A DNA stretch of 64,000 bases from Bifidobacterium ruminantium DSM 6489 (GTDB lineage Bacteria; Actinomycetota; Actinomycetes; Actinomycetales; Bifidobacteriaceae), in NCBI RefSeq assembly GCF_000770925.1, contig NZ_JDTK01000012.1:23610-87609 (forward strand), read 5' to 3'. A model generated the notes under the pieces. That model did no database searches. It was not told where the DNA came from and saw only the letters and a program-made list of their open reading frames with translations. Below are positions 9,611 to 17,667 of this stretch, piece by piece; within the stretch, counting starts at the first letter, position 1; every line of letters starts with the position of its first letter. The translations under genes and the position numbers were made by a program.

Positions 9611-10411
9611 ATGGGATCGGACATCAGGGCTGCGTTTTTCGACATCGACGGCACGTTGACGAGCTTCGTCACGCATGTGGTGCCGCAGTCGGCCATCGAC
9701 GCGCTGCACGCGTTGCAGGAGAATGGCGTGAAGGTGTTCATCTGTTCCGGCCGAGCACCCTCCTATATGGGCGTGGTGCTGGACACCATTCCCGTACGGT
9801 TCGACGGCATCGTGGGCCTCAACGGCCAATACTGCACCACTCGCGACGGTCTGAGCTACCAGCATCCCATCGACCAGGCCGACGTGGAGATCATCACCTC
9901 CTGGCTGGAGGAGCACACCGACGTGATCGCCAACTATGCGGAAAGCGACTACGGGTATTTCAACCGGACCAACGCAACGTTGGAAAGCACGTGGAACAGT
10001 CTCGGTAAAACCGCGCCGAAAATCGACATATGCGATCCGCTGCAACGTATCGGGGACCATCGCACATTCCAGATCAGCCCATATGTGGACGAGGCGACGG
10101 AAGCGGAAATCGCCGGCATGTGCGGCAACGTGCGCGGTGTCAGATGGCACCCGGCCTTCACCGACCTGATTCCCGCCGACGGCGGCAAGGCGGCCGGCAT
10201 GCGGGTGGTGCTCGACCATTTCGGCTGGACGAAGGATAATGCGATCGCATTCGGCGACGGCGGCAACGATGTTGACATGCTGCGCTATGCCGGCATCGGC
10301 GTGGCTATGGGCAACGCGACCGACGAGCCGAAGTCGGTGGCCGATTACGTCACCGATAATGTCGATGACGCCGGCATCGCGAACGCGTTGAAGCATTTCG
10401 GTATTCTGTAA
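9611..10411 (+). CDS. HAD-family (Cof-type) sugar/nucleotide phosphatase
   Basis: A 266-residue Cof/YbjI-type HAD hydrolase. Motif I is 'FFDIDGTLTS', motif II is the serine in 'KVFICSGRAP', and motif IV is 'AFGDGGNDVDML'. A C2 cap domain sits between. The start is ATG 9611, with GAGGAGGT seven bases upstream. An in-frame start 29 codons earlier lacks a ribosome site. The likely role is housekeeping dephosphorylation of sugar phosphates or pyridoxal phosphate, and the specific substrate is unknown. It is divergent from the M20 gene. Confidence 0.88.
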   Translation: MGSDIRAAFFDIDGTLTSFVTHVVPQSAIDALHALQENGVKVFICSGRAPSYMGVVLDTIPVRFDGIVGLNGQYCTTRDGLSYQHPIDQADVEIITSWLEEHTDVIANYAESDYGYFNRTNATLESTWNSLGKTAPKIDICDPLQRIGDHRTFQISPYVDEATEAEIAGMCGNVRGVRWHPAFTDLIPADGGKAAGMRVVLDHFGWTKDNAIAFGDGGNDVDMLRYAGIGVAMGNATDEPKSVADYVTDNVDDAGIANALKHFGIL

Positions 10412-10434
10412 AGCGCTTTTTACAGAGTTTTTCT
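10405..10434 (+). terminator. Terminator overlapping the HAD gene stop codon
   Basis: Inverted repeat TCTGTAAA / TTTACAGA (10405-10412 with 10419-10426) followed by GTTTTTCTT. The left arm contains the TAA stop of the phosphatase gene. Confidence 0.65.
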
Positions 10435-10611
10435 TGCGATTCCCGCACGCGTTTTCCGTAAATTCCTGCGGTTTTCGCACCCTTTATAAGTAATTCCGAT
10501 AAGCGTGCGCCGTGTTGCCGTCACGGGTTCCTCTATATTGGTCAATCGTTGGCCCACAACCGCGGCAAGCGGACGGACCGTATAGCGAAATTGAGAGAGA
10601 GGAACTCAACC

Positions 10612-11457
10612 ATGCGTAACAAGAAGATTCTCGGCGCGCTGCTCGCCGCCGCCACGCTCGCGACCTTCGGTCTGGCCGGCTGCGGCAATTCCGGTTCCAA
10701 CGGTGCCGCCTCCAAGGAGGACGACAAGACCATCACCGTGGCCGCCTCCCCGACCCCGCACGCGGAGATCCTGAACAAGGCGGTCAAACCGCTCGTCGAG
10801 AAGGACGGCTACAAGCTGGTCGTCAAGGAATTCACCGACTACGTGCAGCCGAACACCGCCACCGAGGATGGCGAGGTTGACGCCAACTACTTCCAGCACA
10901 AGCCGTACCTCGACAACTTCAACAAGGAGAAGGGCACGCATCTGGTGTCCGTGGAGGGCATCCACTTCGAGCCATTCGGCCTGTACCCGGGCAAGACCAA
11001 GGAGCTGAAGGACCTTCAGGACGGCGCCACCGTGGCCGTGCCGAACGACGCCACCAACGAGGCCCGCGCGCTTCTGCTGTTGCAGGATGCCGGCCTGATC
11101 AAGCTGAAGGATCCGAAGGACATCAACGCCACACCGAAGGACATCACCTCCAATCCGAAGAACCTGCAGTTCAAGGAGCTTGAGGCCGCCGTCGTGCCGA
11201 CCGTCATCAAGGATGTCGACATCGCGGCCCTGAACGGCAACTACGCCATCCAGGCCGGCTTCGACCCGACCAAGGACACGCTGGTCACCGAAAAGGCCGG
11301 CGGCCTGGCCGCGAAAACCTACCAGAACATTCTCGTGGTGAAGGAAGGCAACGAGAACACCGCCAAGACCAAAGAGCTCAAGAAGGCTCTGAAGTCCGAC
11401 GAGGTACGCGACTACATCAACAAGAATTACAAGGGCGCTGTGGTGCCGGTCTTCTAA
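10612..11457 (+). CDS. metQ: Methionine ABC transporter substrate-binding lipoprotein
   Basis: NlpA/MetQ-family lipoprotein that captures methionine (or a related amino acid) outside the membrane. The 281-residue precursor starts MRNKKILGALLAAATLA and has lipobox L-A-G-C, with the lipidated Cys at about residue 23. The mature part contains the family signatures 'ASPTPHAEIL', 'DYVQPNTA' and 'VDANYFQHKPYL'. The start is ATG 10612 behind GAGAGGA. It is first in the metQ-metN-metI order. The 200-bp leader shows a TATATT -10-like box near 10533 but no riboswitch I can recognise. Confidence 0.93.
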   Translation: MRNKKILGALLAAATLATFGLAGCGNSGSNGAASKEDDKTITVAASPTPHAEILNKAVKPLVEKDGYKLVVKEFTDYVQPNTATEDGEVDANYFQHKPYLDNFNKEKGTHLVSVEGIHFEPFGLYPGKTKELKDLQDGATVAVPNDATNEARALLLLQDAGLIKLKDPKDINATPKDITSNPKNLQFKELEAAVVPTVIKDVDIAALNGNYAIQAGFDPTKDTLVTEKAGGLAAKTYQNILVVKEGNENTAKTKELKKALKSDEVRDYINKNYKGAVVPVF

Positions 11458-11552
11458 GGCCGACCGCTTCGGCTGCCGACAATTCAATGCCGCAGGATAG
11501 TATGTCCTGCGGCATTCTTGCTATGGAAACATGAAAACAGGAACAGGACATT

Positions 11553-12371
11553 ATGACGATTCAGATCGACCATCTGCACAAAAGCTACGGCAGTGGCGCC
11601 GAAGCGCATGAGGTGCTGCACGACATTAACCTGACCATCGATTCGGGTGAGGTCTTCGGCATTCTCGGCTCGTCCGGCGCGGGCAAATCGACATTGGTGC
11701 GTTGCATCAACCTGCTGGAGCGTCCCACTTCCGGCAAGGTGCTCATCGACGGACGTGACATCACCGGCGCGAAAGGCAAGGAGCTGGCGGACGTGCGCGC
11801 CGGAATCGGCATGATCTTCCAGAACTTCAGCCTGTTTCAACAGCGCACCGTGCTACGCAACGTAACGTTCCCGCTGGAACTCAACCACACGCCGAAAGCC
11901 AAGCGTGAGGAACGTGCCCGCTACCTGCTCGACCTGGTCGGATTGGCCGATCTGGCCGACCGCTACCCGAGCCAGCTGTCCGGCGGCCAACAGCAGCGCG
12001 TGGCCATCGCACGCGCGTTGGCCAACAATCCGTCCATCATGCTGTGCGATGAGGCCACCAGCGCGCTCGACTCCACCACCACGGCGCAGATTCTCGATCT
12101 GTTGCGTCGTATCAACCGCGAGCTCAACGTGACGCTGGTCGTCATCACGCATTCGCTGTCCGTGGCACGCAACATCTGCGACCGTGTGGCCATGATCGAT
12201 GGCGGTCGAATCGTGGAGATGGGCGATACGGAGGAATTGTTCGCCAATCCGCAAAGCGACATTCTGAAGACGCTGATCGCCGATGCGAAGGTGGAAAACC
12301 ATCGCCATAAGCATGATTCCGCTTCGTCCGACAATCCGACGGACGCGCCGGCCAAGGAAGAGGTGAAGTGA
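11553..12371 (+). CDS. metN: Methionine ABC transporter ATP-binding protein
   Basis: ATPase of the methionine importer. Visible motifs are Walker A 'GSSGAGKST', the Q-loop in 'GMIFQNF', signature 'LSGGQQQR', Walker B 'SIMLCDEA' and H-loop 'VVITHS'. At 272 residues it is shorter than E. coli MetN (343). The C-terminal ACT-like regulatory domain that gives methionine trans-inhibition is absent and is replaced by a short charged, His-containing tail ('KVENHRHKHDS'). Feedback control at the transporter is therefore probably lacking. It sits one nucleotide from metI. Confidence 0.93.
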   Translation: MTIQIDHLHKSYGSGAEAHEVLHDINLTIDSGEVFGILGSSGAGKSTLVRCINLLERPTSGKVLIDGRDITGAKGKELADVRAGIGMIFQNFSLFQQRTVLRNVTFPLELNHTPKAKREERARYLLDLVGLADLADRYPSQLSGGQQQRVAIARALANNPSIMLCDEATSALDSTTTAQILDLLRRINRELNVTLVVITHSLSVARNICDRVAMIDGGRIVEMGDTEELFANPQSDILKTLIADAKVENHRHKHDSASSDNPTDAPAKEEVK

Positions 12372-12372
12372 A

Positions 12373-13053
12373 ATGGGACAGATTATCTCGCAATTCATCG
12401 CCGATTACGGCGAACTGCTGGTCGAAGGCGTGCGTGACACGATCATCATGACCGCCGTCGCAACACTGCTGGCGTATGTGATCGGCCTGCCGATCGGCGT
12501 GCTGCTCATCACTTCCGCGAAGAAGGGCATCCGCCCGAACGCGCCACTCAACACCGTGCTCGGCTGGATCGTGAACATCGTGCGTTCCGTGCCGTTCATC
12601 ATCCTTCTGGTGGCCATCATTCCGTTGACGCGACTGATTGTCGGCACTTCGCTCGGTGTACCGGGTGCCATAGTGCCGCTGGTCATCACCGCGGCGCCGT
12701 TCGTGGCACGCGTGGTGGAGCAGTCGCTTGCCGAAGTGGACGGCAGTCTGGTGGAGGCCGCGCAAAGCTTCGGCGCCAGCAATCTGCAGATCGTGTTCAA
12801 GGTGCTGCTGTTCGAAAGCCTGCCATCACTGGTGCGCGGTGCCGCGTTGACGTTCATCACCCTGTTCGGCTTCTCCGCCATGGCCGGCACCGTCGGCGCG
12901 GGCGGCTTGGGCGATATCGCCATCCGATACGGCTACCAGCGTTACCAGTACGACGTGATGACCGTCGCCGTGATCCTGTGCGTCATTCTCGTGCAGATCG
13001 TGCAGACCATCGGCGACGTGGTGTCCAACCGCATTGACCATCACGAACGCTGA
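12373..13053 (+). CDS. metI: Methionine ABC transporter permease
   Basis: A 226-residue inner-membrane permease with about five hydrophobic segments. The BPD-transporter coupling motif lies in the stretch 'EAAQSFGASNLQIVFKVL', which docks on MetN. It starts one base after the metN stop (AAGTGAAATG), with GAGGTGAAG as ribosome site inside metN. It forms the membrane channel of the MetQNI importer and is the last gene before a strong hairpin. Confidence 0.93.
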   Translation: MGQIISQFIADYGELLVEGVRDTIIMTAVATLLAYVIGLPIGVLLITSAKKGIRPNAPLNTVLGWIVNIVRSVPFIILLVAIIPLTRLIVGTSLGVPGAIVPLVITAAPFVARVVEQSLAEVDGSLVEAAQSFGASNLQIVFKVLLFESLPSLVRGAALTFITLFGFSAMAGTVGAGGLGDIAIRYGYQRYQYDVMTVAVILCVILVQIVQTIGDVVSNRIDHHER

Positions 13054-13082
13054 GACATTCCACCGAACGTCCATTCACAAAA

Positions 13083-13119
13083 GAATCGGGTCCAGACGCA
13101 ATCCGTCTGGACCCGATTC
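13083..13119. terminator. Bidirectional terminator metI / yqeY-like gene
   Basis: Perfect 16-bp inverted repeat (13083-13098 with 13104-13119) and a 5-nt loop between convergent genes metI (+) and the YqeY-like gene (-). Confidence 0.8.
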
Positions 13120-13147
13120 CCCTATAAGGCCATATACGGCCGGAAAA

Positions 13148-13597
13148 TCACTTGTTGAGTTCGGCCTTGACCAGACCGGCCAGCTTGCCTCCATCGATGG
13201 TCTTGCCCTCAAGAGCGGCGCGGGCCGCCTTGATGACACGACCCATATCCTTGGGGCCTGCCGGCTGCACTTCCGCCATGGCATCAGCGATGGCCTTGGC
13301 GTAATCCTCATCGGTGGCACCCGCCGGCAGGAAGGTTTCCAGGAAATCCGCCTCGGCGGTTTCGGGGGCGGCCTTGTCGGCCAGTCCCTTGTCCTCATAC
13401 AGCTTGGCGGTCTCACGACGGGTCTTGACACCCTTCTGGATGACCTTCAGCACCTCCTCGTCGGTGGCCTCATGACCATTGGCGATCTCCATGTTCTGAA
13501 TGTCCGCCAACGTCAGGTTGATCGGATTGAGCTTGGCCTTGTCCTTGGCCTTCATCGCCGCGATCTTGGCCTTCTTCAGCGTATCCTTCATCGACAT
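13148..13597 (-). CDS. GatB/YqeY domain protein
   Basis: A 149-residue helical protein of the YqeY family, related to the tRNA-binding tail domain of GatB and Glu-tRNA-dependent amidotransferases. It begins MSMKDTLKKAKIAAMKAKDK, continues with 'RRETAKLYEDKGLADKA', and ends with the typical 'DMGRVIKAARAALEGKTIDGGKLAGLVK' region. Of three clustered ATG codons, 13597 is best spaced (7 nt) from the AGAGG site. Its molecular role is not established, and involvement in aminoacyl-tRNA handling is inferred from the domain. It lies downstream of the CmpB-like gene on the same strand. Confidence 0.85.
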   Translation of the reverse strand: MSMKDTLKKAKIAAMKAKDKAKLNPINLTLADIQNMEIANGHEATDEEVLKVIQKGVKTRRETAKLYEDKGLADKAAPETAEADFLETFLPAGATDEDYAKAIADAMAEVQPAGPKDMGRVIKAARAALEGKTIDGGKLAGLVKAELNK

Positions 13598-13678
13598 GTT
13601 CATTCCTCTTTTCCGAATCGTTCGGCACACGTCTTTATACCACAATAGTCACCAGACGTCCTCCACAAACGGAGACCG

Positions 13679-14548
13679 TCAACGCTCCAGCAAATCGTGG
13701 ATGCGGTCGGTCAGCTCACGATGCATCGACGAACGCAAGGAAGGGAACGCCCGAAGCAGACGAACCTGCTGACGGCTCAACGCACGACGCACATGCTCCT
13801 TGGTAAGCCTGTCCAACGCGGCAGGCTTGTCTTTTCGCCCGACCGTACGAATATCGGCGATCGTGCCATCGATACGCTCGCGGGTCTGGTCAATACGTTC
13901 CTGAGCGGACCGCTGAACCTGTGCAAGACGATGCTCCATGCGCGCGTTCGCCTCGGCCATATCGTCGTTCGCCTTGTCGATCGCCTCCAGACGCCCGGCC
14001 TTGACATCCTCGCCGAGCCGCGCGAGCCTGTTGTCCATGTCGGCCATGCCCATGGTGCTGGCCAGCCAGTCGACGAACGTGGCGGCCAAGAGACCCCAGG
14101 CCGCGATATGAAGCCACGGTTGGGGTATGGTGGCGGTGAGTTGCGCCAGCCAGGGCTGCACGACCAGTTTAACCAGCGTGGCGCCCGAGCCGAACGTCAG
14201 GAATCCGTTCAGATAGACGCGGCCGTTGATGTTGAACGGTTTATCGGTGTAATCCCAAAGCCGAATATGGAACAGCCGCTCGTACTGCCACGACACCACG
14301 TATTCCAAGGTACAGGCGATGACGCCGCTTCCCAGGAACAACGCCACCGGATTGGTCACGTCGTGCAGCAGCAGGAGCACCAGCAGCGCACCGTTACCGT
14401 AGATCGGGCAGATCGGGCCGTTCAGCGCGCCACGATCCACCCACTTGTGCTTCAGCACCAAGTTAAGCCCGGTCTCCCACACCCAGCCGATGCAGGAGTA
14501 GCACATCCACCACAGGACCACCTGTTCCGCAAGATTCAACAAACCCAT
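13679..14548 (-). CDS. CmpB-like membrane protein (putative ABC permease family)
   Basis: A 289-residue integral membrane protein. The N-terminal ~170 residues form four or five hydrophobic segments containing the family pattern 'CYSCIGWVWET', 'RGALNGPICPIYGNGAL' and 'LWDYTDKPFNINGRVYL', typical of the PF06541 group often annotated as putative ABC transporter permease. The last ~100 residues are charged and probably coiled coil ('RLAQVQRSAQERIDQTRERID'). No partner ATPase is adjacent, so a transport role is unproven. It marks the left border of accessory island 1. Confidence 0.75.
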   Translation of the reverse strand: MGLLNLAEQVVLWWMCYSCIGWVWETGLNLVLKHKWVDRGALNGPICPIYGNGALLVLLLLHDVTNPVALFLGSGVIACTLEYVVSWQYERLFHIRLWDYTDKPFNINGRVYLNGFLTFGSGATLVKLVVQPWLAQLTATIPQPWLHIAAWGLLAATFVDWLASTMGMADMDNRLARLGEDVKAGRLEAIDKANDDMAEANARMEHRLAQVQRSAQERIDQTRERIDGTIADIRTVGRKDKPAALDRLTKEHVRRALSRQQVRLLRAFPSLRSSMHRELTDRIHDLLER

Positions 14549-14621
14549 ACCATGACCTTACGTTCCCGACGCGCATTTTCCAACACGCGGTCGCGAAACC
14601 CGCCACGAACGCCTCTCCCCC

Positions 14622-14790
14622 GGTCTTAAGCCCATGAGGCACTTGGAACCATGACTACGGTTATCGTGCGCATTTCGCATGATAACCGTGGTCGACTGTT
14701 TTTGGCTCTATTCCAAGGTTTTCCACTCTTGGGAAGCCCGCCGATTACCCTCGTTTCCCACGAGGCACTTACAGGCACCCGAGAATAATC
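14622..14790. repeat. Repeat copy A: diverged duplicate of the cyclophilin 5' region plus flank
   Basis: The first ~55 bp mirror the upstream and start codons of the cyclophilin gene at 21569-21625 (a TCTTAAGCCCATGAGGCACTT core, then ATGACTAC...). The next ~115 bp match copy B at 16354-16524 closely, with about 80 percent identity by eye, but not the cyclophilin gene. The reading frames after the shared ATG differ between A and B, so this is not a conserved gene on the plus strand. I see no gene in the rest of 14549-15025. Confidence 0.75.
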
Positions 14791-15025
14791 TCGACTGATT
14801 CCCACCGACCAGTCAACGGTGACCGGTCCAACTGATCTATTCCCATTCAAGACCTCCCACCAACGACAGGCAATGCCCTTTTAGATATTTCGACATTCCT
14901 GTCCGGCGTCCCCGAGAATCATCTCTGCCCCGCGGCCGCCAACGCATCCTTGTCCGTGGCACTCACAAGGTTCCGTAGCACGTTCGCTCCCGGAATCAGG
15001 TAGGGATCGGAGACGCGCGCCATCG

Positions 15026-15217
15026 TCACTCCAGTCCATAACGGCGACGGGTACAGGAAAGAGGCTCGGCACTGCCGATGCTCCCCCGCTCGTATTCTCC
15101 GGCATCGCGCATGAAGGCCCTCGTAACATCGCCGCCCTCCAATCGCACTGACTGCACCAACAGTCCGATGTTCTCCGCGCGGCGGCGCATTTCGGATTCA
15201 GATATCGTTCCGAACAT
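15026..15217 (-). CDS. VbhA-like antitoxin of a Fic module (candidate)
   Basis: A 63-residue protein starting MFGTISESEMRRR. Residues 23-28 (S-V-R-L-E-G) fit the Fic inhibition motif [ST]xxxE[GN], and the surroundings 'RRRAENIGLLVQSVRLEGGD...YERGSI' fit the layout of VbhA-family antitoxins, which obstruct the Fic active site. The ATG at 15217 has a near-perfect AAAAGGAGGT ribosome site, which supports real translation. It begins 41 bp downstream of the fic stop on the same strand. Toxin-then-antitoxin order is the reverse of VbhA-VbhT. The Fic protein also has an internal motif of the same type. Confidence 0.6.
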   Translation of the reverse strand: MFGTISESEMRRRAENIGLLVQSVRLEGGDVTRAFMRDAGEYERGSIGSAEPLSCTRRRYGLE

Positions 15218-15258
15218 CACACCTCCTTTTCCTTAGATTCCAGCGAAACCGGCAACCC

Positions 15259-16131
15259 TTAGACAGAGCTTCGTCCGATTGTCTCCTTCCCTGGTCCGCG
15301 GCGCAATCCCTCGATCAGATCGATGAACGCGTGTTCCTCCTGCTCCACGCAGTCAAGGAAAATGGAACAGAACGAATCCGTCTTGCCGTCCACCTGCCAG
15401 GCCTCCAGACTGCGGGCATAGTCGCGCTTGGCGTCATACTTGATCGCCACGGGACGATAGCCGTGCCTCAGCAGCATGAAGTTGAGCAGCTGGCGGCCGG
15501 TACGCCCGTTGCCGTCCATGAACGGATGGATGTTCTCGAACATCGCGTGGAAGCCAGCGGCCCTGAGCAACGGATGCGCGTCGCTTGCGTCCAGCCCGTC
15601 GATCAGGGATTGCAGGTCGTCGCGGATCTCCAGCGGGTCCGCGGTCTTGACGCGGGTCGCGGTGATCCTCGCCAGATAGCCGTACGGGCGGAACGTGCCG
15701 CGGGCGAACGGCTGGAGGTCCAGCGCGGTCACCTCGTGGACGCGACGGACCAGCTCCTCATCCAGTCTCCGCCCTTCCCGGGCGTATTCGCGCACGTAGG
15801 CCATGCCGTCCGCAACGCCGCGCGCGGCGAACACATACCGTGCCGGCGAATCCGACGGGACGAACTCGCCCTCCAACACCAGCGACGTGTCCTCCAGGGT
15901 CAGCGTGGATCCCTCAATGGCGTTCGAGTTGTAGGTGTACCGCACCAGCCAGTCGCGGTCGTAATCCTCCAACGCCATGTCCTCGACGCCGTCCAGCGGC
16001 TCCAGCGCGCGGGCACGGTCCTTCAGCGCGTCGATCCGCCGCAGACGTTCGGCGGTTCCCGGCTCGCGCTCAAGGTCGAGCAGTTCCTCGGGCAGCGCCT
16101 GTATGCGCTGTGATAGCTCGGGATTGGCCAT
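15259..16131 (-). CDS. Fic family AMP-transferase (class II type)
   Basis: A 290-residue Fic protein. The active-site loop H-P-F-M-D-G-N-G-R-T-G-R at 202-213 is complete, so AMPylation (or similar) of target proteins is expected. Residues 69-74 (S-N-A-I-E-G) match the inhibitory helix motif found N-terminal to the Fic core in self-inhibited class II proteins. The stretch 'GTFRPYGYLAR' is also typical. The start is ATG 16131, with GAGGGG 6-7 nt upstream. Downstream lies the small VbhA-like gene. It sits between repeat copies A and B, consistent with a module acquired horizontally. Confidence 0.88.
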   Translation of the reverse strand: MANPELSQRIQALPEELLDLEREPGTAERLRRIDALKDRARALEPLDGVEDMALEDYDRDWLVRYTYNSNAIEGSTLTLEDTSLVLEGEFVPSDSPARYVFAARGVADGMAYVREYAREGRRLDEELVRRVHEVTALDLQPFARGTFRPYGYLARITATRVKTADPLEIRDDLQSLIDGLDASDAHPLLRAAGFHAMFENIHPFMDGNGRTGRQLLNFMLLRHGYRPVAIKYDAKRDYARSLEAWQVDGKTDSFCSIFLDCVEQEEHAFIDLIEGLRRGPGKETIGRSSV

Positions 16132-16257
16132 CATGCCCCTCTTTTCATGTTCCGGTTGCAAAGTCCACTATTCCAGCCGCAATCCATTTTGGCGATGCGG
16201 ACGATTCCCCGAATCTCCCATGAAGCATGTCCATGCTCCTGCGACACTCATTCGGGC

Positions 16258-16341
16258 TCATCCAACCTTGGGATTCCTTAACCAGCCCTCACAATAGTAC
16301 TCCAAGTGACCGTCGAGCTCAGCCACGAACGCATCGACGTA
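16258..16341 (-). pseudogene. Remnant of an IS3-type transposase C-terminus
   Basis: About 27 codons (YVDAFVAELDGHLEYYCEGW followed by LRNPKVG and a stop) resemble the end of IS3-family OrfB, which usually reads E-L-D-x-x-L-x-x-Y-N-E-x-R-x-K-x-S-L-G. It is truncated on both sides, with no intact transposase nearby. Confidence 0.4.
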
Positions 16342-16353
16342 CCCAGCGGCAGC

Positions 16354-16524
16354 CGGTCTCAAGCCCATGAGACACTTGGGACCATGACTACCATCATCAT
16401 GCGCACCTCTGATGATAATCGCATGTGGTCGTTTTTTGGCTTTATTCCAAGGTTTTCCGTTCTTGGGAAATCTGCCGATTACCCTCGTTTTCCACGAGGC
16501 ACCTACAGGCACCCGAAAATAATC
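16354..16524. repeat. Repeat copy B: second diverged duplicate of the cyclophilin 5' region
   Basis: Carries GGTCTCAAGCCCATGAGACACTT followed by ACCATGACTAC, nearly identical to the true cyclophilin leader at 21569-21608, then ~115 bp shared with copy A. The 16132-16665 stretch otherwise holds only the transposase remnant, and I see no intact gene there. Confidence 0.8.
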
Positions 16525-16665
16525 CGGAAACACCGCCAACCGCGACTCCAAACGTTTGCCGTTCCCCGGAGCAGTGGCGGACATAGCGCGCATCAAGCGT
16601 TTTCATCGCTGGCCGCAGGTTTTAATCCTTCGGTTCCCCTGGCGATCCGCGTCTTCGCGGCCCTG

Positions 16666-17571
16666 TCATTGGCCTGTGAATTTTGAGTATTCCGGTTTGA
16701 GCATGAGATTGAATGTGCACGGCGAGAGCCATGGGTGCTTGGCGAGGATGAGTTCGGTTTCGTTCGGATCCGTCTTGTCGTTGTACAGTCCCGGGCGGTG
16801 AGCTATGAGCACGGTGTCCGCGTACTGGCATACAGAGTCCGAATTCCTGAGGTGGAAAAGCAGAGGTCTTCTGCCGTCTATGCGCACCCGACCCCGTTCC
16901 ATTTCCGATGTCACGATGACGGCGATGTCGATCTCGTCGGCGAATGATGCGAGTCTGTCCAGCACCTTGCCCAATTCGCAGCCTGAATTGTCGGCGATGA
17001 CGTCGATGCGATGCAGGACCACGAGTTTCAGGTCCACGGTTCTTTTCAGCCTGCGGCAGGCATCCATGATGGAGTCCAGGGTAATGGATCGTTCCGAATT
17101 GACATACAGCGGCATATGCTCGCACAGCGAGCAGAATGCGTCGCATAATCCCCTTTCGTCCTCATCGAGGCCGCCGTCCGCGAGGAGGACCTTCATCGGC
17201 ACGTCGGTCTCCGCCGACATGATACGCACCGCGATTTCGCAGCCGGACAATCGAGGGCAGAAGATGGCGGATGGCAGTCCGTTCACGGCTGCGTGGCGCA
17301 CGATGTCCAGTTGCAGGTTCCTCGAATCAGCCAATGTCCATCCAGAGATGATCGTGAGGGTTCTTCGGGCGAACCCGTTGGTGCGTTTATCGTATTCCTT
17401 GAATCCGCTGGGCACGTAGTTCCCGTCCGCTGGGTTGATGCGCTGCTTGTCCATCAGCTCCATGACCTGCAGCATCGCCGTATATATCGGATTCAGGTCG
17501 CATGGGTCCTCCCCGCCATGTGCGTCGGCGGATGCATTGCCGCCCATGTGTTGCGTGATGATGTGGTTCAC
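16666..17571 (-). CDS. DnaB-helicase-like protein lacking ATPase motifs
   Basis: A 301-residue protein whose layout follows the C-terminal RecA-fold domain of replicative helicase DnaB: 'IPSGFKEYDKRTNGFARRTLTIISG', 'RLKRTVDLKLVVLHRIDVI', 'FHLRNSDSVCQYADTVLIAHRPGLY', 'ETELILAKH'. The catalytic elements are replaced. The Walker A position (76-84) reads S-G-W-T-L-A-D-S-R with no Lys-Ser/Thr, the Walker B acidic pair becomes V-L-H-R, and the glutamate of the 'LEM' segment is missing. The start is GTG 17571 behind GGGGAGG. It is divergent from the gene at 17668, with a palindrome between. It is unlikely to be a helicase and may bind DnaB or its loader, which is inference. Confidence 0.65.
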   Translation of the reverse strand: MNHIITQHMGGNASADAHGGEDPCDLNPIYTAMLQVMELMDKQRINPADGNYVPSGFKEYDKRTNGFARRTLTIISGWTLADSRNLQLDIVRHAAVNGLPSAIFCPRLSGCEIAVRIMSAETDVPMKVLLADGGLDEDERGLCDAFCSLCEHMPLYVNSERSITLDSIMDACRRLKRTVDLKLVVLHRIDVIADNSGCELGKVLDRLASFADEIDIAVIVTSEMERGRVRIDGRRPLLFHLRNSDSVCQYADTVLIAHRPGLYNDKTDPNETELILAKHPWLSPCTFNLMLKPEYSKFTGQ

Positions 17572-17618
17572 TTCGGTTCCTCCCCATACAACGATGTTAC
17601 AAGCATACCTGCTTATGT

Positions 17619-17640
17619 GGTATCTTATATACAAGATACC
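17619..17640. promoter_or_regulatory. Palindromic operator in a divergent promoter region
   Basis: GGTATCTT-N6-AAGATACC is a perfect 8-bp inverted repeat, located 48 bp from one start codon (17571, minus) and 28 bp from the other (17668, plus). It is AT-rich and fits a repressor site controlling both genes. The repressor is not evident. Confidence 0.6.
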
Positions 17641-17667
17641 TTTGATACAAAATAGGAGGTACTAGCG

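Noticed and set aside
10412..10611. SAM riboswitch or T-box before metQ
   Set aside because: The 200-bp leader lacks the kink-turn or T-box consensus elements; only a terminator and a weak -10 are visible.
14626..14850. Minus-strand frames over repeats A and B (also 16258-16596) sharing the pattern R-V-P-V-x-A-S-W-x-T-R-V-I-G
   Set aside because: The likeness comes from the DNA repeat itself. The shared part includes the antisense of the cyclophilin leader, and the ends differ. No ribosome sites.
14881..15129. 82-codon minus-strand frame overlapping the VbhA-like gene
   Set aside because: Different frame, no ribosome site, Ser/Pro/Gly-rich composition. The overlapping VbhA-like frame has the strong ribosome site.
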